Assembly (NCBI GenBank): GCA_963681505.1
Contig: OY811972.1
Coordinates: 1,685,663-1,749,662 of the forward strand
Origin: Eunapius fragilis
Lineage: Eukaryota > Porifera > Demospongiae > Spongillida > Spongillidae
Length of the DNA stretch: 64,000 bases
Direction: 5' to 3'
Part shown: positions 1 to 21,710 of the stretch, piece by piece
How positions within the stretch are numbered: position 1 is the stretch's first letter
Layout: every line of letters starts with the position of its first letter
Program-made: the position numbers and the translations under genes
Notes under the pieces: model-generated
Databases searched by the model: none
What the model was told of the DNA's origin: nothing
Seen by the model: only the letters and a program-made list of their open reading frames with translations

Positions 1-31
1 TTCGCGTTGTAGATTGGATTGGAAGCACGTC

Positions 32-210
32 ATAGTGGCACTCCATGATATAGTAAGAAATATCCTTGATCTCTGCCATCCTATGTGACAATTTAAAAAG
101 CATGTTCGTGTAGCTTGGTCTGCGCTGCATCCCACAGTGTAATTCGTTTCAAGCCCACGTATATGTGATTGCGTTCTTGATCAAAGGACCATATCACGGA
201 GTGCCACTAT
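32..210. mobile_element. Short MITE with ~20-bp terminal inverted repeats
   Basis: The left end ATAGTGGCACTCCATGATAT at 32-51 recurs in inverted orientation at about 191-210 with one mismatch. The ~180 bp between them has no reading frame. Size and structure fit a non-autonomous DNA transposon; the superfamily is not assignable from this copy. Confidence 0.6.
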
Positions 211-214
211 AGAA

Positions 215-820
215 GTATGCTCTCACGTGACGTGCCATCTTAAATAAGCTATGGTTGTGAGGTACATTATCTGATGTATGTGTGTAAGGCTTCACATGCC
301 TTGTTAGCACCTGTGTGCATGCTGGGGGAATTAATTACACTGCTATTTGAGTTGCATATACCTGGTGGTATAATGTAACATTTTTTAATGACTGCGGCAA
401 TCATTTCCTATAGCTACTCCCTGTATGAACCCAGAAGTATAATGTGGTGCTTGAAAACGCTGTAATGTAGTAGTGTCCATTGGACTTCCACCAGTGGACA
501 CCCTTTTAGATTCATCAATTTTCCATCATGTTGGGACATCCACACCACTACAAGGCCCCTTGCTCCTCCTCCCCATTTCCTTAGATGCTGCACTTCCACA
601 TCGGGACACTGCCTCCCTAGGACCATTCCATCCAGTAGATACCCCCTCCACACAGTATACCCCTCCTGCCCCACCACTACATGCAACCCCCACTTCCACC
701 TCCACAATTACCCACCATTTGGGGATACTAATACACCATCTTCATATCTGGGGAGGGTCTGCTGCAACTAAATAATTCTTTCAGCCCGATTGGACACCGC
801 GTTATTATCAGAAAATGAAA
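215..820. other. No gene seen; Pro/Thr-rich open frame judged non-coding
   Basis: A frame open on both strands at 414-775 is rich in CCA/CAC-type codons and matches no family I know. It has no flanking splice logic and looks like low-complexity C-rich sequence. Nothing else is recognisable here. Confidence 0.4.
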
Positions 821-821
821 C

Positions 822-1103
822 AAGTAATAATAACATTCTCTATGAGAACGTTGGTGGCATATAGGATTGGAATAAGGCAATATTGGTGTAAAAAAGGAAG
901 GAAACAAGGGTCTAATAAGAAGGGGAGATGCCTATTTTTCGCACACAAATGTAATGTCCTACAAACGGGCGAAATATAGGACTATTATACATTTCCCCTT
1001 CTTATTAGACCCTCTTGTTTCCTTCCCTTTTACACCAATATTGCCTTATTCCAATCCTATATGCCACCAACTTTCTCATCAGTAGAGAATGTTTTTATTA
1101 CTT
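822..1103. mobile_element. Foldback MITE, family A copy 1
   Basis: The two halves are near-perfect inverted copies. AAGTAATAATAACATTCTCT at the left end pairs with the right end at 1081-1103, and the long arms (about 822-930 and 985-1103) share the AAGGCAATATTGGTGTAAAA and ACAAGGGTCTAATAAGAAGG blocks. The loop is about 55 bp. A second diverged copy lies at 23,889-24,118. There is no coding capacity. Copy 1 abuts the dead Death-domain exon at 1140-1392. Confidence 0.8.
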
Positions 1104-1139
1104 ATACACAAATTGTGTCAATGTATGTTGATACAGCTT

Positions 1140-1392
1140 GTAGTTTTGCATCCACACCTGAATACTTTGTAAAGTATCTATGAGGGTTTGCCAAGCCACT
1201 GATCATGACCTTACCTTAGGAGTATGGCCATAATGATTCGGTCAGCATTCCTCATATGTTCCATTTCCAATGCTTGCATTCTGACTTCATTAACATCCCT
1301 TAGTAGAAACATTCCAAATCTAATATAATTCACTCCAATGGCTGCAGAATTATTCAATTCACAACTCAACAGTTGTAGAGGAGTGGGTGGAT
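1140..1392 (-). pseudogene. Dead Death-domain exon (copy of 46,057-46,310)
   Basis: On the minus strand an acceptor CTCATCAG at 1393-1400 opens a frame closely similar to the Death-domain exon at 46,057-46,310, including MQALEMEHMRNADRII and the phase-1 start. The frame breaks where the intact copy codes for WVQGKGMTPV: a stop codon follows AILLR, and about ten codons are deleted. Intron and flanking sequence (about 1104-1500) also matches 46,000-46,430, so a whole block was duplicated. It is probably a relic and not expressed as protein. Confidence 0.75.
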
Positions 1393-1554
1393 CTGATGAG
1401 AAAGGTCAAGCTGACAATTCATTGTATGTATGCATCATTGTGTTATTTATTTAACCGCATCATCCCAGCTATCATTGTTTGTATCAATTATTAAAGAACT
1501 TTATTATTTATACAGATAACCCTCCCCCTCCCTTCCCCTTCTTCACATCCCCTC

Positions 1555-1602
1555 CCCCACCCCCACCCCACCACCAACCCCCCCCCCCCCCCCCCCTCAA
1601 AT
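1555..1602. repeat. Poly-C tract upstream of the dead transporter copy
   Basis: A C-homopolymer of about 20 bases at 1579-1598 is preceded by CCCCA-type low-complexity sequence. It corresponds to the shorter C-rich stretch at 38,400-38,427 before the intact transporter gene. Confidence 0.8.
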
Positions 1603-1638
1603 AATAATACTAATCCAACTCACATGACAATGTAAAAA

Positions 1639-1975
1639 GTGTCCAGCGAGGAAGCCAACGGCCTCCTTATGCATGAGGTAAAATAAACGATGCGAGTAGT
1701 GCAGGAGTATTTAATTCTGGCTGCCAATCAACTGACCATCCACACGTAATTATAAGTAGCTGGCGTCGCAGCAACAGTAAGAGATCTGAAAAACCGCCCT
1801 TTAGGGTTGCGCCTGAAGTGGTTAAAAACAAGGGAACCTTACTGTTCCTCATCATAAGCGCCGTCGCAGACAAGTGCTCTAAACTACGCCCTTACGCAGC
1901 TTCTTATGACGAATGCATTACATTGGTAAATCAACGCCTACTATTTTGTACTTGATATTTTTCATCGCTGTGGCA
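1639..1975 (+). pseudogene. Dead 5' part of the POT-type transporter exon 1
   Basis: This stretch is a diverged copy of the first ~350 bp of the transporter at 38,466. The start ATG reads GTG (1639-1641), and an in-frame TAA follows after about ten codons (GAGGTAAAATAA). Small indels disrupt later codons. Similarity to exon 1 stops near 1975 (38,815 in the intact gene), so the rest of exon 1 is missing. The 5' flank (about 1510-1638, with its C-rich tract) also resembles 38,390-38,465, which points to DNA-level duplication and not retroposition. Confidence 0.85.
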
Positions 1976-2218
1976 CTGCATTTTTTGTATCTATTCAGTC
2001 AATGTTGACGAGTGATCAAGTTAAAAGACGTTTCTAATTATTTACAATTATAGTGTAATTATCTTGCATTTCAAAGTGATAGGGTGAGCTTGCTTTGTTT
2101 AAGGTTCATGTACATGTGCAATTAATAATGCACGAGTTAATAATACATGCATCTATAAATCGAAAGTTTCAGATCGTTTTACATTGGACCGGAGCTCATT
2201 CCTTCAGGTCAGGATCAC

Positions 2219-2535
2219 TTATCTGCGAGCTGCATGAAAACAACTCAGTCGCACACGCGTATCGCTTCTTCTGTACTTTTGCTAAGTTTACAATGCAATT
2301 CAGCAATCACATGTAGTGGATGGCAAATTAATATTCTTGTGCTCTGTCTAAGCAACATTGGCGTCTTGATTGTCTTACAAATATCCATAGGTATGCTATA
2401 AGCTATAAGTATTATTATTCGATCTGTATACGAGAGTACTTCTGTATAGCCACTAATTGGGTCAAACTAGAGGAGTAGGGATAGAACTGTCAGGCATAGA
2501 TATGCATTTTTAGTACTAAACTAAGACCACAGTAT
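2219..2535. repeat. Copy of transporter intron-1 sequence, inverted
   Basis: The reverse complement of 40,295-40,611 (intron 1 of the transporter) aligns along this interval: TATCTGCGAGCTGCATGAAA at 2219, CTAAGCAACATTGGCGTCTTG near 2345, GCCACTAATTGGGTC near 2446 and the CTGTCAGGCATAGATATGC block near 2487. Relative to the dead exon just upstream, the segment is flipped. Part of it (2273-2400) also matches 40,640-40,745 in direct orientation, because the intron itself holds an inverted repeat. Confidence 0.7.
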
Positions 2536-2539
2536 CTAC

Positions 2540-3050
2540 TAAACTATAAGGAGAATGTATTAATTTTATATCGTATATGTGAAATGGCATGTGTTAATGA
2601 AATTGCGATTGACTATGATGGGATTGAAGTTACAATTTCAACTAACCGATGTCCATACTTAAAGTTGTCATTAAACTATTGCCAGAAATAACTTGATCTG
2701 AATAATGCAAGTACATCTGGTTAATAAAAACTAAGTGCAGTTGTAAAGACATTCATTAAAATCCTAGCAAAATAATAATTTTACACTTATACAATACTTC
2801 AACTGAATAGTTTTTTAAATGTTAAATAATATAATACCTTAATAATTTGATGAACAGATAAACAACACATATACACAATATCAGTTCTATACTCTTCTGA
2901 GGATGGCTCTGGCATTTGCTCGCAAATGCTTAAATTAGAAAACAGGTTAAAAGATGACTTGTGTATTGCAAGCTTGTAGCTCCTAAAGCCTCTCTACTCC
3001 AAGCCTCATTAGAGTTAACTGCTTAGAGGGGTTGAGACCCACCAACCATT
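2540..3050. other. AT-rich stretch, nothing recognised
   Basis: The sequence is AT-rich with no long open frame, no inverted repeats and no match that I can see to other parts of the window. Confidence 0.5.
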
Positions 3051-3063
3051 GCTCCCACTTCAC

Positions 3064-3273
3064 CTAAAGTTGAAGGACCGGATTTAGCGGTGAGACAACG
3101 GAGATGACCAGGGCAACGGGCCTCCCAAGATTCCAACTCTGCACCAGAATATCAGCAAGTCGAGATGGCGAATGGTTTGGCAAGAGCCCAACACCAGCTT
3201 CAACTTGGAAAGAAGCATGTGCGCGGTGAAGGAAATGCACTAAAGTGTCCCTGAGTGCATTTTTGGTGAGCAT
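3064..3273 (-). pseudogene. Non-LTR retrotransposon C-terminal fragment
   Basis: The minus-strand frame reads LRDTLVHFLHRAH, then HSPSRLADILVQSWNLGRP, then VISVVSPLNPV. This pattern (H-N-x-LRD, RPADVLV, DI-x-VxSP) is the conserved tail after the reverse transcriptase in LINE ORF2 proteins common in marine invertebrates. Only about 70 codons remain and no RT motifs are present nearby, so it is a short dead fragment. Identification is by pattern memory. Confidence 0.55.
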
Positions 3274-3279
3274 GAGACA

Positions 3280-3856
3280 GCACTACCTCCACATTTGCAT
3301 GTTAACTAGAGAGGAGACAACAGAATTGACAAATTAATGTTTGACAAAATTACACGATCTAATAACGCACGTACACATATACTAAACCAGACAAATTGGA
3401 GACGAATAACAGTGATCTGTGAATGAGGAGGGATCAATAGAGTTTATGAATAAATGGGTATACGATTGAATGCAGGATATGATGCAAATGTAGACATAAC
3501 AGACTAAGTTATTACGTATGTGTTTATAGCTGTGCAAGTGTGTGCGATCAAAAAATAAGAACTGCTCATTTGGGGTTATAATTCCTATAGTAGCAATCTC
3601 TTTAGGCTGCCTGTGGTATCTTCTCACATACCAATTTGAGCTTGACCAAATTAGATACAAATGTCTGGCGAAGATTGTGTCTACTTCACACAAAGGAATT
3701 CATGATATATATAATTGCTCAACTCGAATGCAAAATATAGCAAACGGGGATGAATGATTACAGTGGTCAGCAGGTCAATACATAAGATATATGTTATCGC
3801 ATCAGCATACATACATTGTAGAATGAGCATAGTTCAGTTGGTGATCAGATTCTAGA
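3280..3856. other. 3' flank of the oxygenase gene, nothing recognised
   Basis: Short open frames on both strands (3382-3757) match no family. On the minus strand this is the region downstream of the oxygenase stop codon and probably includes its 3' UTR. I see no clear AATAAA close to the stop. Confidence 0.4.
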
Positions 3857-6800
3857 CTACCTCAATTCGGGTTCCAGTTCCCTTTTCATACGTTTGGAGG
3901 ACGGTACTTCATTGCTAGAATTAAAATAATGAGCAGAGGTAACATCTGAAACTGCATTCATGCACCTTGATGACGATGGTGGGGTAGAAATGTTTATTAC
4001 AGAAAGAGGTGTCTCAACTTTCTTTGAAGCTTCGAGGGAAGGCACCCGTGCAGGCACCAAAGCACACAGCTCTTTCAATTCGGCCTCCAGCAACAACCGT
4101 GTTTCACGGTGCAACATGTCTGTCTTCAGTTGGGGTGTCTTTGAGATGTTGACATAAGCACGAGGACCAGAGCCTCCTTCTTGCATCTTAACTGGCAGCT
4201 GAGACTGATGCCTCTTGACAAACTTTCGAGCTTCTGTGATGTTAGAAAAGCCACAAATACGCTTTTGTTCTGCATTGCTCTGAAGAAAGGCTACAATCTC
4301 CGCATGATACAGGGGCATAGTGACAGCATCTGGAAGCTTCCAGGATGGATAAGGGGTACTTTGCAGGGTTGTTACAATTTGTGCTGTTCGCTTTGCAATT
4401 AGTGATGACAGTGGTAGTGCATTCAAACGAGTGGGTGATACACCAGCACACAGCCCAGTTACAATATCTGAGATGGTCTTCAAATCATTGCACTGAAGAA
4501 CGCATGATATAAGAGTTGTCAATACAGCAATGTCCCCTAAAGGAAGAAACACCTCAATGATTAGAAACACCATGTCTTTGGCTGGAAGAGGACTTGACAT
4601 AGCTGCTAAGATTGCCTTCTGTGCTAACATGCTACAACAGGTATGGCCAAGCTCTACATCTTCCTTCAAGATCGATGACAGCAATGACTGATAAGCTTCC
4701 CGACAGAAGCTTATTGGTTGCTGGAAAAATGAAGGCAAGGTGTCCCTTATAGCAGACCAGCCAATGACAGGTGTGATAGAATTGACTGCATCTGCAACAA
4801 TGGAATTATCTGGGCCAAGACCAATGGGCAAAAGCACATCAATAAGCAACTGCCAACACAGATTGGGATCTTTAGTCTTGCAAATGGCAGACACAAGGCC
4901 GCTAGCATACTCCTTTCCTTTTTCAGACATTTTTACGAGGTGTGTCAGTAACTTTCGAACAATGGAAATTAGCAGTCCTGAATGTGTGCAATGCTCCAAC
5001 AACAAAGTGGCAAGCAGATTACTAGCTCCTTCCTCAGACCCTGAAAGAGTGGAAAATGCCTTGGGAATAAGACCTATGAAAGCCTCAATACCAAAATGGT
5101 GAATTATATTTGCAACTGCTTTAGAAATTTCTATTGTGCGAATGCCAAATCCACTGATATAGGAGAGAAATTCACAAGATAACAAACAGTCATTCAGTAA
5201 TAGGCACACCTTGCCAACGTTTGGTATGACTGATGTTACTGAAAAAGGCATGTCAAGAGACAATGTACGAATGAGATTTGCTCCTACACTTTTCACATTG
5301 TGATCTTCTAAAAGACTTGGACAATCTTCAACCATTTTCACAAATAACTCAACACCAAAGCCAATTTGTTGATTATTGAGACCAGAAAAGAAAGGTAGTA
5401 CAAGAGAAATGATACTAACCCATCCAAATTTACTACCAATAGAAACAATAGCGGATGTGATGGATTCATAGCCTAATCCGTAGTTGCATATCAACTGAGA
5501 CAACAACAGATGTGCAGAAGTGACATCTGATACCTGACAGATCAATGATGCAATGGACGGTAGGATACTAATGACCTCATGTTTAGTACTTTGACGTAAG
5601 AGTTGCAATAATTTTTCTGAGAAGAACACCTCAAATTGTTTTACTTCTTTAGACTTTTCTTCAGGTGTAGAAGCGAGGCTGCACTTGTCAGCAAATGTAG
5701 TTAGCATCTTTACACCTAAAGACACCCCACCATTAGATAGAATGAGAGCAGTCTCATGTTCTGCAGGCCAGAAGGCCACTATGCAGCCGTTATACACAGT
5801 GGTCTTGGTTGCACCTTCATTGCCAGTGTATTCCACTTCTGTTTTGGCAGTTTTGTCATCAGCCCAAAATTCATTTAGAAAGTCTTTTTCAATATCAACT
5901 TCAACAAAGTATTCAGCTTTAATTTCATGACCATTTACATCAAACCAATGGGAGATGTCAAACCGATCATCAGACAGCTCCCAATCCTCTGAATTATGAC
6001 CATACCCCCGGAAGTAATGGTGATCACAAGAACCAGAATACACTATCTCATGCACAGCCAAAGCGACATAGATGTTGATCCTTTTGTTTTGATTAAGCAT
6101 GCTATTGGCATCAAGCAACACATTAACTCTTGTCTTATCATTGCCCTTGAGTGCTGCTACCCCATTCCCAAAGAGACCCTGATATGTGTATTGGTGTTCA
6201 AGACAAAATGCAAACTTACTGTGAGTGGTAAGGTCCCATTCTGCAAGGATGGAAGCAACTTGGAATGAGCTGGTGTGTGGAGATGCTGCAGAGGGTGCAG
6301 GACCTGGTTTTACCCAGCAAATGTTGTATACAACAGCAACACGAATGCCACTCTGGACTTCCTCTATCTTATGCTCCAAATCAGCAAAGTGTGCTGCAAA
6401 GTGCACCATGAATGGAGCTCGGCCACTTGTACAACCGAAATCATACACACGTGTCTTCTGTTGGTGCTTGACCACGAGACGCCCCCCCGCGAACCTGGAT
6501 GGCAGTTGAACCACCAGAGTAGCGAACATTCCGGGCTCCTTCTCCGTGTCACGATGAAAAACAAAATGGCCACCAGCTTCGTAGATGAGAAGCTTGTACG
6601 CATGGCACGCTGCCCCTTGGAAGCCCATCTCTTTCCCTACCTTCAATAGTAAACGTTTCAAACTCGTGTTCCAATCGGGGTGATTGAACGAGAACTGGGA
6701 TGGTTCGAGCTGCCATGTCTTACGGACGGACGTGTCCACAAGAGTGTCCATCCCACGGCCAAACGGAGCGTGTGCACACAGGGCGACAACGCGTCTAAAT

Positions 6801-6949
6801 ATCAAATTATCCACAATAGGAAGGGCAACTTCACCTATTCCCTCTATTGTCAATCCTGGTGCCGCGGGAAGCTCCGTTGCCTCGCCTCCTACAGAGAATT
6901 CAGTAGCGGGGGTCTCCTGCAATCGTTGCCATAACTTTTTTGTATCCAT
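3857..6949 (-). CDS. 2-oxoglutarate/Fe(II)-dependent oxygenase-like protein, single exon
   Basis: This is one uninterrupted 1030-residue frame starting MDTKKLWQRL. Residues ~95-215 carry a prolyl-4-hydroxylase-type double-stranded beta-helix: the HxD metal motif is FHRD (H132, D134), the distal histidine lies in LEHKIEEV (H193), and the 2-oxoglutarate-binding arginine is in SGIRVAVVYN (R203). Family knowledge predicts hydroxylation of a protein or small-molecule substrate using O2 and 2-oxoglutarate; the substrate is unknown. The remaining ~800 residues are Leu/Ile/Ser-rich and look alpha-helical, perhaps a solenoid, with no domain I can name; the last ~100 residues are basic and Ser-rich. 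There is no signal peptide or membrane segment, so it is probably cytosolic or nuclear. No splice sites interrupt it, unlike its intron-rich neighbours. Transfer or a retrogene origin is possible but unproven. Confidence 0.88.
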   Translation of the reverse strand: MDTKKLWQRLQETPATEFSVGGEATELPAAPGLTIEGIGEVALPIVDNLIFRRVVALCAHAPFGRGMDTLVDTSVRKTWQLEPSQFSFNHPDWNTSLKRLLLKVGKEMGFQGAACHAYKLLIYEAGGHFVFHRDTEKEPGMFATLVVQLPSRFAGGRLVVKHQQKTRVYDFGCTSGRAPFMVHFAAHFADLEHKIEEVQSGIRVAVVYNICWVKPGPAPSAASPHTSSFQVASILAEWDLTTHSKFAFCLEHQYTYQGLFGNGVAALKGNDKTRVNVLLDANSMLNQNKRINIYVALAVHEIVYSGSCDHHYFRGYGHNSEDWELSDDRFDISHWFDVNGHEIKAEYFVEVDIEKDFLNEFWADDKTAKTEVEYTGNEGATKTTVYNGCIVAFWPAEHETALILSNGGVSLGVKMLTTFADKCSLASTPEEKSKEVKQFEVFFSEKLLQLLRQSTKHEVISILPSIASLICQVSDVTSAHLLLSQLICNYGLGYESITSAIVSIGSKFGWVSIISLVLPFFSGLNNQQIGFGVELFVKMVEDCPSLLEDHNVKSVGANLIRTLSLDMPFSVTSVIPNVGKVCLLLNDCLLSCEFLSYISGFGIRTIEISKAVANIIHHFGIEAFIGLIPKAFSTLSGSEEGASNLLATLLLEHCTHSGLLISIVRKLLTHLVKMSEKGKEYASGLVSAICKTKDPNLCWQLLIDVLLPIGLGPDNSIVADAVNSITPVIGWSAIRDTLPSFFQQPISFCREAYQSLLSSILKEDVELGHTCCSMLAQKAILAAMSSPLPAKDMVFLIIEVFLPLGDIAVLTTLISCVLQCNDLKTISDIVTGLCAGVSPTRLNALPLSSLIAKRTAQIVTTLQSTPYPSWKLPDAVTMPLYHAEIVAFLQSNAEQKRICGFSNITEARKFVKRHQSQLPVKMQEGGSGPRAYVNISKTPQLKTDMLHRETRLLLEAELKELCALVPARVPSLEASKKVETPLSVINISTPPSSSRCMNAVSDVTSAHYFNSSNEVPSSKRMKRELEPELR

Positions 6950-9900
6950 AGCATATCACAAGGGTATCGGAGATTTCACTGGACAATACCCCGTCGGAAG
7001 CGAAGCAAATACAAAAAAATGATTTTCAATTGCTGTCACCACGTGCAAGAACAATAATGATTGAAACGGTTAAACCAATAATTCAATATTCCTAATTGTT
7101 GCCCACTGAGTTCCACGTAACACTCAGAAATGAGGAATTTAAAGTTAGTATCCAAACTGTAGTCTTTGTATCGTGATAGTATTGAATGTGGTTGAGATCA
7201 GACGTGTGTGCCGGAATCAACAGCTAGTTTTCGAATGATCCAAATCAAATGCCACATTCGAACGATCAACGAAGGCGACCTATCTGGCGTCGTGAGTTTT
7301 TGCTAGTATTGATAGCAATATGAAGCCTCTCGATCGTGCTTAAACCAGTTACCTCTGCTTAAATGCCGGGGGCATTATCCGTAAAAGGGCTCTGTACAAG
7401 TTGTCTACAACTGACACGTTGGGGGGGGGGGGCGGCCCCCCCCCCCGCCTTGCCCATTCATATGAAATGCCGCCCTCTGGCACCAATTGCCGCCCGCTCC
7501 ACCCACCCCCCCACCCCCCCACCCCCCCCCCCCCCCCCCCCCACGCACTATCACGCACGCACACACAGACGAAGATATAAATCATCGTATCATCGTACGG
7601 CAAGCAGCACAGTGTACTATTCTTATATGTCAACAGACCACTGCCAATCACACGATGCACACTGATTCAATAGCTACCTCCAAAACTATATCACACGCTA
7701 GGCAAATCTCTATGTTTTCACGTGATGAGATCACGTGTCACATTATTACACACAGCACTCCCTCCCCCCGCTTTTCGTATCGGGCCTGACACGGACAGCA
7801 CCACCACCCCCCCTTCCCTCTTTTCGTATGGCGGGTCTAAACTCCCCCTTTTGGTAAAATCCTGTATCCGCCCCTGGCTTCGCATGCATTCATGTCAATG
7901 TGCCGCCCCTCCCATAAAACCGCCCCCCTCCCCGTAGCCAAATCGGGGCTGGATCTAAGAAAGGCTTGCCCGATGAAGAAGGACTGCAGATATGTTGTAA
8001 GAGGCATCCAAGTCGATCGTAGCATAGTTACTGCAAACGCTGTGGGTCTGGGTACGAGATTAGACTGAGTAACAAGCCTGAATGCAACCAAAGATCGTTT
8101 TACTGAAACATTTACTTAACAACACTGATTGAACTTTAAAATATCAACTTGATTATCTCGATCTATCAGTCACTCTCAGTGCATAACTTACAAATTACAT
8201 AATACATGACAAGCACAGTACATAGATATGCCATACCGGCGGAAGCGATTGGGGAGCTCATCTTAGTGTCTTACCCATGAATCAGTCAGCACAAGCACGC
8301 AAGGCCTGAGAGGTGGAGGGGGCGGGCCTCATGCAACTATTGTTATTTATACAGCGTTCTAAAAACGTCGTATATAGCATTCAAAAATTTATTTACTGAA
8401 CAAGATTCGACTTTTGCTCTGAAATGGTATGAAACATATAAATGTCGTGCATAAATAGATTACATTACCTTACCGAAAGCGTTTGTGTTTCGCATATGCT
8501 CATGCCTGTGTGTATACTGAGCTAATCTAGCGTTGATCAGTTTCTCAACTGAAATAGCTTTAAATGGACTCACAGTTTAATTCCCACAATTAAGTGAACA
8601 GTGTATATCATTATGCTGTATAGCTACATGTATATATAAGTCTAAGAGCTCCACTGCTCCACTCCCTTGGTATAACCTGCATGCAGGTGCAAGTGCATGG
8701 TTCCGCACATGCATAGTTCGCATCCTGGACCAACGAAAGGTACGGAAATGACGTTAAATAAATCGCTCAATATAACTCGTCTTTAGTGGTATGAGTTGAT
8801 AACTGATCGGAAGTGATTGTCCCGCGGCATGCAAAAATAAAATAATATATGCATGCGTAGCTGAAGAAATGCCCCATACACATTAATTGGCGGTCGTCTT
8901 TTAAACAAAAAATTAAAATTAGACAACTATGCTCTATTTAATGAAATACATTTACAATAAATGCACAAAGTAAATAAATAAATAAATGCAAAGGACCCCG
9001 ATATGTTGCTATGCATGCGCCGTAAGCATTCAATGGAGAGAACCACCCGTGCCATTACAAAAGGATACTCGCGAACCATCCTCATTCGCGTCGTTCAATG
9101 ACATCCATTGTCCATGCATTTATCATTCGAACGTGCACCGCATAGTGCACACTAACTTCCTCATAACCATTGCGGCCGGCCGGGTCCAGAAATAAATACA
9201 ACGCGTGAGCATAGCAATTAAATGGTTAGTTGCATGGGCGGAGAGGAGGGGTACAGACTGAGAGGGGACAGGAACAAGAGCTCAATTATAGGAACTGGGC
9301 TGTCAATGAATTTTAAGGCCTGATTAAGATACAGATTATTTCGTGCTACTGTAGTGGTACAATACGCGCCAAGATGATGAGAGTCACAACAGAGAATTGC
9401 CTTCCTACTGTGGTACATGGCTGAAAGGCTTAGCTGATAAATGATATATCGGCTATATCTAAATCTGGTTTTATTCAGCCTCGCAGTTGTACAGTGCATG
9501 TAATCAAGATCGCTGAAAAACTGTTAAGATAACGCAATGTGAGTATTCACGTACAATAAATCTACCCAGTTTTTACTTTTTGCTGGATAATGATTCTTTG
9601 GGACATTGTGAGAAAGCTGGTAAACCATGGCCATCTGCAGAACACTTCGTTTAAGAGTACATGCATGCACAGTACCCCGCACCTAAGAATGCAATTTTAA
9701 CGATTCATTTAACCTGCCATAGTATTCCTAGGACGAGGCATAAAAGACATCCTCCTATAAAGTATCTGCTGTCGACAGATGAAGTATTATGCTTTCATGA
9801 ATGCATATTTAGTCATGCATGCTATGTACGCTTTGCTGTAGGTACAAAATTATGTTCTTTTTGCAAAAATGCACTCTGGATTATTAGTACAAATTAGACA

Positions 9901-10144
9901 AGCATTCATTCTAGAAGTTTGTGTTTCTTGCCGGTAACTAAAGTCAAACAGACTCCCTCCAATGCATATGTACCTTCATTGATAATTGCAAAACTAGCTA
10001 TAGGATGATGCACTCATAATGCTATTTATTAGAATGTAGAATTGGTTATAATTGCATGTCTGATACAAAAATTTGCCTACCAAAGAAACATGGATAAGGA
10101 TTATTTCTAATATGAATACAACACTTTAATTTTAAAAAAGAAAG
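6950..10144. other. Intergenic, repeat-rich, no gene seen
   Basis: Contents are G and C homopolymers (7422-7446, 7507-7542), a copy of a dispersed repeat containing CTCTGGCACCAATTGCC (7430-7570), the end motif TCTGGGTACGAGA at 8047-8059 that recurs near 34,280, and AT-rich filler. The Gly-rich or Pro-rich frames at 7349-7790 are homopolymer artefacts. The stretch 6950-7350 should hold the oxygenase promoter; I see no convincing TATA element. Confidence 0.5.
7422..7560. repeat. Homopolymeric G/C tracts and dispersed repeat
   Basis: A run of G is followed directly by GGCGG and a run of C at 7422-7446, then by CCCACC repeats and a long C run at 7507-7542. The intervening TCATATGAAATGCCGCC and CTCTGGCACCAATTGCC also occur at 27,833-27,880 and 42,897-42,932. 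Confidence 0.7.
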
Positions 10145-10150
10145 TTTATT
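10145..10150 (-). promoter_or_regulatory. Candidate polyadenylation signal of the LGR receptor gene
   Basis: AATAAA on the minus strand starts about 25 nt after the TAA stop codon at 10,176. That spacing would give a very short 3' UTR. It is the first such hexamer downstream of the gene. Confidence 0.5.
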
Positions 10151-10175
10151 TCATTGCAGACTCTGATCCAGTGTG

Positions 10176-21710
<11,535 letters not shown>

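Noticed and set aside
414..775. Overlapping ~100-codon frames on both strands
   Set aside because: Low-complexity composition, no domain, no splice context and no start that stands out.
7349..7789. Gly-rich and Pro-rich frames
   Set aside because: They arise from G and C homopolymers and CCCACC repeats.
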